Source: Caldisericota bacterium (GTDB taxonomy: Bacteria; CG03; B21-G15). From it: 11,516 nucleotides of DNA. Positions 7,111-11,516 of the stretch are shown piece after piece. The DNA lies in assembly GCA_003650255.1 (NCBI GenBank), contig QMOP01000024.1, positions 1-11,516 on the forward strand, given 5' to 3'. Under the pieces are notes generated by a model that was not told where the DNA came from, ran no database searches, and was given only the letters and a program-made list of their open reading frames with translations. Positions within the stretch are counted from its first letter, which is position 1; the number at the start of each line of letters is the position of its first letter. The translations under genes were made by a program, and so were the position numbers.

Positions 7111-7938
7111 ATGAAGAAAGTTCTTGGGAAAGGAATATCTGCTTTAATTCCTGAAGAGGAGATGAGGAAGGAGGAGATAGTATTTATTCCTGTTGATAGA
7201 ATAAAATTTTCTCCTCATCAGGTCAGAAAAAAATTTGATGAAAAATTGATAAAAGAGCTTTCAGATTCTATTAAAGAGAAAGGAATTATTCAACCAGTTG
7301 TTGTTGAAAGAAAAGACGATTTTTTTGAATTAATTGCAGGAGAAAGAAGGGTTAGAGCAGCAAAACTTGCTGGAATGAAGGAGATACCAGCAGTTGTTAA
7401 ACAGTCCCTTTCAGAGAGGGAAAAAGCAGAGATATCTCTTATTGAAAATTTACAGAGAGAAAACCTTAATCCATACGAAGTCGCTTTAGGATTAAAAAAA
7501 TTGATTGATGAGTTTGGTTTAACACAGGATGAGGTTGCAAGAAGGGTTGGAAAGTCCCGTTCAAGTGTTGCAAATTTTTTAAGAATTCTTACTTATCCAG
7601 AATATATTGTGGAAGTACTTAAATCTGGAGAAATTACAGAAGGTCATGCGAGAGCATTGATGATGATAAAGGATGAAAGATTAAGAAGATATGTTTTAAG
7701 AAGAATAATAAAAGAAAAACTTTCTGTAAGGGAGGTTGAGGAGATAGGAAGAAGTTCTGTAAAAGAGAAAGGAAAGAGAAGAAAGAAAGAAGATATATTT
7801 TTAAAAGATATTGAGAAGAAACTTCAAAAGAAATTTGGGACAAAAGTTGAGATAAAGGGGAATTATAAAAGAGGGAAAATTGTTTTTCACTATTTCAGTG
7901 AAGAGGAATTAAATAGAATTCTTGAGTTTTTTAAATAG
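7111..7938 (+). CDS. parB: Chromosome-partitioning protein ParB (Spo0J)
   Basis: ParB is a CTP-binding DNA clamp that loads at parS, spreads along DNA and stimulates ParA. All parts are visible in 275 residues: the N-terminal ParA-stimulating peptide LGKGISALIP (5-14); the ParB/Srx-type domain with GERRVRAAKLAG (77-88), the CTP-binding box; ENLQRENLNP (112-121), the next conserved box; a helix-turn-helix at about 137-158 (LTQDEVARRVGKSRSSVANF); a basic linker (214-227); and a C-terminal dimerisation region ending in RILEFFK. AGGAGG (7100-7105) overlaps the parA stop codon and lies 5 bases before the ATG, implying coupled translation. Its targets are present at 4222 and 4341. The last 49 bases overlap the 3' end of the convergent glycosyltransferase gene, and no terminator is visible after it. 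Confidence 0.96.
   Translation: MKKVLGKGISALIPEEEMRKEEIVFIPVDRIKFSPHQVRKKFDEKLIKELSDSIKEKGIIQPVVVERKDDFFELIAGERRVRAAKLAGMKEIPAVVKQSLSEREKAEISLIENLQRENLNPYEVALGLKKLIDEFGLTQDEVARRVGKSRSSVANFLRILTYPEYIVEVLKSGEITEGHARALMMIKDERLRRYVLRRIIKEKLSVREVEEIGRSSVKEKGKRRKKEDIFLKDIEKKLQKKFGTKVEIKGNYKRGKIVFHYFSEEELNRILEFFK
7886..7902. repeat. Small inverted repeat at the parB/glycosyltransferase convergent ends
   Basis: TTCACT and AGTGAA flank a 5-base loop, giving a perfect 6-bp stem that can extend by weak pairs. It covers the minus-strand stop codon at 7890-7892 and lies within parB. No T-tract follows the stem on either strand, so it does not look like an intrinsic terminator. It could stabilise 3' ends of the convergent transcripts, or be chance. 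Confidence 0.35.
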
Positions 7939-9305
7939 ATTTCAAATACTTCTCTTCCATTTGTGAGATTTCCGTAATAGAAATAATTTTCTCTTAAATA
8001 TTTTTGAAGTTTTGGAAAATCAGGAATATTTTTTAGGTGGAGTGCAGTAGGTCCTTCTGTTTGGATAATTACTAATGGTATATTAAATTTTTTCAATTTT
8101 TTTATTATGAAATCAGCATTAATCTCTACATGATGAGATATTCCATATGAAAGGTCAGTAAGAGATGGTGGAGTGGGTCTTTTGGTAAGAAAAGAGAATC
8201 TTGAATAGTCTGTGAGAATAAAATCAGAAGAAGTGGTGGTTGATAGTATAAATTCGGATATTTTTTTATCGCGGAGAGTAAAATACTCTTTACTTTGATA
8301 ATAGTTTATAAAATATGGAATTTGTAAAGCCATAAAAAAAATAATTAAATAAAGAATTACTCTGTAATGAGAAGGTTTAATTTTTAGATAGAGTGTAAGA
8401 AAAAAGAAAAAATAGAAAATAAGGAAAAAGAAATGTCGACATGAAAAGATAGTTTCTGCTTTTGCAATAGAGAAGATAAAGAAACAGGAGAAAAGAATTA
8501 ATACAGTAAAAACTTTGCGGGTATTTTTATTTTTTATTAAGGGGATAGAAATAAAAATGAAAGTTATTGTATAGAGAATAATAGATGAAGCGAATAAATT
8601 TTTAAATAGAAGCTTTAAGTTTCCTAAAATTGTTGAAAATGAATACTGAAATCTAGAGAAGTACCCAAGAATGAGAGGAATATCTCCCCAAATGATTGTA
8701 GAAAAAAGTAATATAAAAAAAGTGCCAGCAAAGAGTTTGGGGAGTTTTTTAATAGATGAAAGAGATAGTAGTAGAGAAAGAAAAATTAAAGGAAGAGTAG
8801 TTTGTTTTGTAAGAAGAGCACAACCTATAAGAATACCTGAGAAGAAAGGGAGGGAGTTTCTGAGTATGAAATAAAAGGAGGAAACAGCAAAGATCCAGCC
8901 AAGAGAATCGTGAAGAAAATGGATGTGGTAGAAAAAAAGAGAGCTAGTAAAAAAGAAGAGGAGAGGAAAGACAATAGAAAGACGGAAAGAAAGATATAGT
9001 TTTGAAATAGATAGAATAAAGAATGCTGTGATAACTACAAAGATAAGATTAAATAGACGAATGATGAAGAAGTGAGTTCCCGATATTTTTATCAAGGGAG
9101 CGTATATATAGAGAGGCAAAGGCAGGTTTATATAAAGAAACTCTTTATATGGTTTATAACCAAGGCATGTGAGATAGGTTTGATATGCAAGAATTCCTTC
9201 ATCATCAATTATACATGATCCAGAAAGAGATATGTAAGGTAATGCTAAGAGTATAAATATTATGGATAGAAGAAGAAAAATAAAAAGTTCTTTTTTCTTT
9301 AACAT
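7890..9305 (-). CDS. GT-C superfamily membrane glycosyltransferase (PMT/ArnT-like)
   Basis: A 471-residue protein with about ten or more hydrophobic helices and a soluble C-terminal domain of roughly 130 residues. GT-C enzymes transfer sugars from lipid-phosphate donors to acceptors on the outer face of the inner membrane. After TM1, the first loop carries IIDDEGILAYQTYL (32-45), the acidic D-E signature of the catalytic loop, then GYKPYKEF and a proline-rich segment (49-70), matching the PMT/ArnT-like layout. GCALLTKQTTLPLIF (161-175) is the conserved helix with the T-K-Q-T motif often seen in this group. The acceptor could be lipid A, protein or another glycan and cannot be read from the sequence. 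The ATG overlaps the stop of the upstream radical SAM gene (ATGTTAA), with GAGAAG 7 bases before it, so the two are probably co-translated. The 3' end overlaps parB on the other strand by 49 bp. Confidence 0.78.
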   Translation of the reverse strand: MLKKKELFIFLLLSIIFILLALPYISLSGSCIIDDEGILAYQTYLTCLGYKPYKEFLYINLPLPLYIYAPLIKISGTHFFIIRLFNLIFVVITAFFILSISKLYLSFRLSIVFPLLFFFTSSLFFYHIHFLHDSLGWIFAVSSFYFILRNSLPFFSGILIGCALLTKQTTLPLIFLSLLLSLSSIKKLPKLFAGTFFILLFSTIIWGDIPLILGYFSRFQYSFSTILGNLKLLFKNLFASSIILYTITFIFISIPLIKNKNTRKVFTVLILFSCFFIFSIAKAETIFSCRHFFFLIFYFFFFLTLYLKIKPSHYRVILYLIIFFMALQIPYFINYYQSKEYFTLRDKKISEFILSTTTSSDFILTDYSRFSFLTKRPTPPSLTDLSYGISHHVEINADFIIKKLKKFNIPLVIIQTEGPTALHLKNIPDFPKLQKYLRENYFYYGNLTNGREVFEIYLKNSRILFNSSSLK

Positions 9306-10231
9306 AAAAGAACTTCTCTCCCATCACAGATTTTATCATTTAAATCAGAAAATCCTTCTCTACAGCAGGAGAAATAGATTCTATATTTTCCGCAGACATT
9401 TTTTATTTCAGAAAGAATTTTTCTTCTTAGATCCTCTTTCATATAGACATAGCCATTTATTCTCTTTAAGTAATCATATAAAATTCTTGTCTTCTTTTCT
9501 ATTTCAGGGAAAATTTTTCTAAATCTTTCCTCATTATCTTTCTTTCTTTTATATGTTGAAAATATTAACTGTTTCACACCGCAGTTTTTAAACAGTTTAA
9601 TCATATCCTCAAGTTTCCTTAAATCTGTGTTTATTTCAGGAATGAGTGGGTCAATTCTTACAATGACTTTAAATCCAGAATTTATTGCTTTTTCAATTGC
9701 TTTTAATCTTTCAAAGGGAGATGGAGCGTACTTTTCAATTTTTGAAGAGATTTTTTCATCAAAAGTTGTGATTGTTACACCAATTAAAGTTTTGTTTTTA
9801 TCAAGAATATCAAGGTCTCTTAAAAAAAGAGTGGATTTTGTTTGTAAGAGAATATAAAAATTGTTTTCAGTAAGAATTTTAAGGGAGTTTCTTGTAAATT
9901 TTAATTTCTCCTCATCAACATATTTTGCCTTTGGATATGGATCACTTGAAAGCGAAACAGTTACAATTTTATATTTTTCAAACTCCTTTTTATTTAATCT
10001 TTCAATATCTTTTTTTAAGTTCTCTATAATATTTTTTTTAACTCCCCAGTTTCTATTTTCATATCCCCATCTTCCAAATGAATAACTTGATGTATAACAG
10101 TAAAAACATTCATATCCACATCCAGTATAAACATTAAGAGATAATTTTGGAGGGCAGGTGCATAGTTTTGAATTAAATGGGTCAAATGGTTTTAGAACTT
10201 TTAAATTTTTGAATTTATTTTTCCAATTCAT
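9299..10231 (-). CDS. SplB-like radical SAM protein (COG1533 type)
   Basis: Radical SAM enzymes use a [4Fe-4S] cluster to cleave S-adenosylmethionine. Residue numbers below count from the longest frame, whose ATG is at 10270. The cluster motif is C51-x3-C55-x2-C58 in NVYTGCGYECFYCY. SLSSDPYPKAK, KFTRNSLKIL and IRIDPLIPEI match the pattern of spore-photoproduct-lyase-like proteins, a large group of mostly uncharacterised function. The substrate is unknown; a photolyase role should not be assumed. Two more cysteines (C37, C39) precede the motif, and the C-terminus has a compact group, C302, C303, C315 and C323, that could ligate a second cluster. I prefer the ATG at 10231 (MNWKNKF): AGGA lies about 11 bases upstream, whereas the ATGs at 10240 and 10270 have a badly spaced or absent site, and the longer form would reach to the edge of the tandem repeats. 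The gene overlaps the glycosyltransferase start by 7 bases. Confidence 0.8.
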   Translation of the reverse strand: MNWKNKFKNLKVLKPFDPFNSKLCTCPPKLSLNVYTGCGYECFYCYTSSYSFGRWGYENRNWGVKKNIIENLKKDIERLNKKEFEKYKIVTVSLSSDPYPKAKYVDEEKLKFTRNSLKILTENNFYILLQTKSTLFLRDLDILDKNKTLIGVTITTFDEKISSKIEKYAPSPFERLKAIEKAINSGFKVIVRIDPLIPEINTDLRKLEDMIKLFKNCGVKQLIFSTYKRKKDNEERFRKIFPEIEKKTRILYDYLKRINGYVYMKEDLRRKILSEIKNVCGKYRIYFSCCREGFSDLNDKICDGREVLLC

Positions 10232-10269
10232 CTGGTTCATTGTCCTGCTCTTCCACCTGCTTCTACACA

Positions 10270-10309
10270 TCAGCTCATTAGTTCGTCAGCGCGTCAGTCA
10301 CTCAGTCAC
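10270..10309. repeat. Degenerate 8-bp tandem array (TCAGTCAC-like)
   Basis: Five contiguous octamers read TCAGCTCA, TTAGTTCG, TCAGCGCG, TCAGTCAC and TCAGTCAC on the plus strand. The first three bases are nearly fixed (T-C/T-A-G) while the rest drift. The array is more G+C-rich than its surroundings and lies between the outer-membrane barrel gene and the radical SAM gene. Similar low-complexity intergenic octamer and heptamer arrays occur in several bacterial lineages; their role is not known. Confidence 0.65.
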
Positions 10310-10314
10310 TTCTT

Positions 10315-10356
10315 TTATTGCTATTTGCCATTTACTATTCGCCATTCGTTATTCCA
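10315..10356. repeat. Degenerate 7-bp tandem array (YATTYGC)
   Basis: Heptamers TATTTGC, CATTTAC, TATTCGC, CATTCGT and TATTCCA run without gaps from 10322, preceded by a partial TTATTGC at 10315-10321. The consensus is (T/C)ATT(T/C)GC. The array starts 5 bases after the 8-bp array and ends 25 bases before the stop codon of the barrel gene, so the two arrays fill most of this intergenic space. Seven-base period without coding in this frame marks it as a short-tandem-repeat element, not a gene. Confidence 0.65.
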
Positions 10357-10381
10357 CCAAGGAGTTATTTCTGCCACCGCC

Positions 10382-11419
10382 CTATTTCTTATACGGGAAA
10401 TTGGAAAGGGTGAGATAAAATTTTGGTTTTCTTCCTTTTTCAGTTGCTTTTGTAATCATAAAACGCATGCGACTGGAAAAGATTTTAAAAAAGGACAGTT
10501 TATACTCCAGTCCAACTCCAATACTTGAAAGATAATTCCTTATGTAATAAAACTCATCTTCTGTCTTTCCTGTTTCTACTATAAAAAACCCTTTCAAATG
10601 CTCAAAATGAAACCCGAAATATCTTCTTGATTTTGCCCTGTATAAAGGAAAACTAAATTCAGTTGATATATAACTTTTATAACTACCTCTAAATTCTTCG
10701 TAATCATAACCTTTTAATCTCTCAAGTCCTCCTAAAGAATATAACTCTCCTCTTACTACCTCTCCCTCATCAAGATTAAATGGAATGGCGAATTCTGATG
10801 AGAACAAAAGAAACAAATCATTTCTCATTTTTATCTTAAATCCAAAATTAAACTCCAATTTAGTAAACAGGTACCCGTGAATTATTGTTTTATAACTGTT
10901 TTCAATTTTTAAATTAAAGATTTCCTCTTCTTTCTTTTTAAAGGTAAAAAGAAAATAAAGATTTCTTGTTTTATCCCTTTTTAGTTCTGATAACCCTTCC
11001 TGCAATGCAGTTGTAATGGAATTTATACGCAGACCAACTGATAATGGAAGATAACTTTTAAGATAAAAAGTGAAATATGGCGAAACTTCCCTCTGTCTTT
11101 CCAGATACTTTTTATCTTCATAAACTTTTTCAAAACTAACCAATTCTTTAAAACCAAAATCAAAAGCAAGTATTCCCCATCTATTTCCAAGTAAAAACAT
11201 ATCCTTCATTTCACTGTTTACAAAATCATACAATGCTTCAAACCTAATTTGAAATCCCCCTACTTCCTGTTTTCCAAACATTGATATTCTCCCATCAGGG
11301 AGCCAGAGGTTAAGTTTCGGATGAAAACGAAAAACCACTTTTTCTACTTTCATTTCTGGCTCAAATTTTTGATTGGAAAACAAAATGGAACTCAATCCTA
11401 TAATCAATAACCAAATCAT
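10382..11419 (-). CDS. Omp85-like outer-membrane beta-barrel without POTRA domains
   Basis: A 345-residue protein with a hydrophobic N-terminus (about 1-15) lacking a basic residue, so the signal peptide is unusual; an in-frame stop lies two codons upstream, which fixes this ATG despite a weak ribosome binding site. The rest is alternating amphipathic beta strands. LGGLERLKGYDYEEFRG (229-245) followed by S-T-E-F-S-F-P-L (252-259) matches the conserved region of bacterial surface antigen (D15/Omp85) barrels, where an R-G-F/Y loop inserts into the barrel lumen; here the Arg is Lys (L-K-G-Y). About 330 mature residues suit a 16-strand barrel alone, leaving no room for POTRA repeats found in BamA and TamA. 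The C-terminus ends F-P-Y-K-K, not in an aromatic residue as is usual. It could transport or anchor a surface partner, but the substrate is unknown. The following tandem arrays lie in its 3' flank. Confidence 0.7.
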   Translation of the reverse strand: MIWLLIIGLSSILFSNQKFEPEMKVEKVVFRFHPKLNLWLPDGRISMFGKQEVGGFQIRFEALYDFVNSEMKDMFLLGNRWGILAFDFGFKELVSFEKVYEDKKYLERQREVSPYFTFYLKSYLPLSVGLRINSITTALQEGLSELKRDKTRNLYFLFTFKKKEEEIFNLKIENSYKTIIHGYLFTKLEFNFGFKIKMRNDLFLLFSSEFAIPFNLDEGEVVRGELYSLGGLERLKGYDYEEFRGSYKSYISTEFSFPLYRAKSRRYFGFHFEHLKGFFIVETGKTEDEFYYIRNYLSSIGVGLEYKLSFFKIFSSRMRFMITKATEKGRKPKFYLTLSNFPYKK

Positions 11420-11470
11420 AATTCTTTATTAACAAATAAATTTTTTAAAAGCAACTGAAGAAAAATTTTA

Positions 11471-11476
11471 TATAAT
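11471..11476 (+). promoter_or_regulatory. Candidate -10 box for the right-edge gene
   Basis: TATAAT is a perfect -10 hexamer, 30 bases before the ATG at 11506. No good -35 hexamer is seen at 16-18 bp upstream, and the region is so A+T-rich that chance matches are likely. The 86-bp gap 11420-11505 separates two divergent genes and must hold promoters for both. Confidence 0.35.
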
Positions 11477-11494
11477 AAATCCTCTAAAAAGAAA

Positions 11495-11502
11495 AGGAGG
11501 TG
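11495..11502 (+). promoter_or_regulatory. Strong Shine-Dalgarno of the right-edge gene
   Basis: AGGAGGTG is complementary to the 16S rRNA 3' end over 8 bases and ends 3 bases before the ATG at 11506. It is the strongest ribosome binding site in the window and shows that a real gene begins here. Confidence 0.8.
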
Positions 11503-11505
11503 GTT

Positions 11506-11516
11506 ATGGTCTATAT
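11506..11516 (+). CDS. Start of a divergent gene, 3' cut off by the window edge
   Basis: Only ATG GTC TAT and two more bases (Met-Val-Tyr) are visible. The start is supported by the near-ideal ribosome binding site just upstream. It is divergent from the outer-membrane barrel gene across an 86-bp gap. The product cannot be recognised. Confidence 0.6.

Noticed and set aside
8671..8874. Plus-strand open frame of 67 codons within the glycosyltransferase gene
   Set aside because: It is antisense to a well-supported membrane protein and has no recognisable domain or ribosome binding site.
9570..9577. parS half-site TGTTTCAC inside the radical SAM gene
   Set aside because: The other half does not match and the bases are explained by coding; chance is likely.
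10241..10270. N-terminal extension of the radical SAM protein to the ATG at 10270
   Set aside because: The extra residues are unlike the family, run up to the repeat array, and lack a ribosome binding site.
10158..10528. Plus-strand frames across the tandem arrays and barrel gene 3' end
   Set aside because: They read through short tandem repeats and antisense to two supported genes, with no domain signature.
11420..11454. Minus-strand promoter TTGCTT-17-TAATAA for the barrel gene
   Set aside because: The predicted start would fall at the ATG itself and the region is so AT-rich that the match is weak.

Overview
The window is A+T-rich, densely coded bacterial DNA from a diderm (an Omp85-type outer-membrane barrel is present). 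Codon choice is AT-biased (AGA for Arg, GGA for Gly). The mix of a giant Ig/FN3-like surface protein, chromosomal ParAB, a SplB-like radical SAM protein and short degenerate intergenic tandem repeats resembles uncultivated diderm lineages of the Omnitrophota or WOR-3 kind. That placement is a guess, because no rRNA or marker gene in the window settles it. Genes of the rsmG-parA-parB type with parS sites usually lie near the chromosome origin, so this segment is probably origin-proximal.

Layout. (1) From the left edge to 4183 (+) lies the C-terminal 1,393 residues of a very large secreted or surface protein made of Ig/FN3-like beta modules; its start is outside the window. (2) A 182-bp intergenic region, 4184-4365, holds a near-perfect parS, a perfect 16-bp palindrome of another sequence, a sigma70-type promoter, and a perfect parS that touches the Shine-Dalgarno sequence of the next gene. 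(3) A tight (+) operon follows: NCS2-family permease, rsmG, parA, parB (4366-7938), with overlapping or nearly touching genes. (4) On the minus strand, convergent with parB and overlapping it by 49 bp, is a two-gene unit: a SplB-like radical SAM protein, then a GT-C membrane glycosyltransferase. (5) A roughly 150-bp gap, 10232-10381, carries two adjacent degenerate tandem arrays with periods of 8 and 7 bp. (6) A minus-strand Omp85-like outer-membrane barrel without POTRA domains follows. (7) At the right edge a divergent (+) gene begins with a strong ribosome binding site and only its first codons are visible.

How the parts work together. ParA, ParB and the two parS sites form a complete chromosome-partitioning locus in cis. 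The operon promoter places parS in the first transcribed bases, so ParB bound there could repress or modulate its own operon along with rsmG and the permease. The minus-strand genes (envelope glycosyltransferase, outer-membrane barrel) and the surface protein share an envelope theme, but nothing in the sequence ties them into one pathway. No gene-free stretch exceeds about 185 bp. I found no tRNA, rRNA, CRISPR array, transposase or convincing intrinsic terminator.
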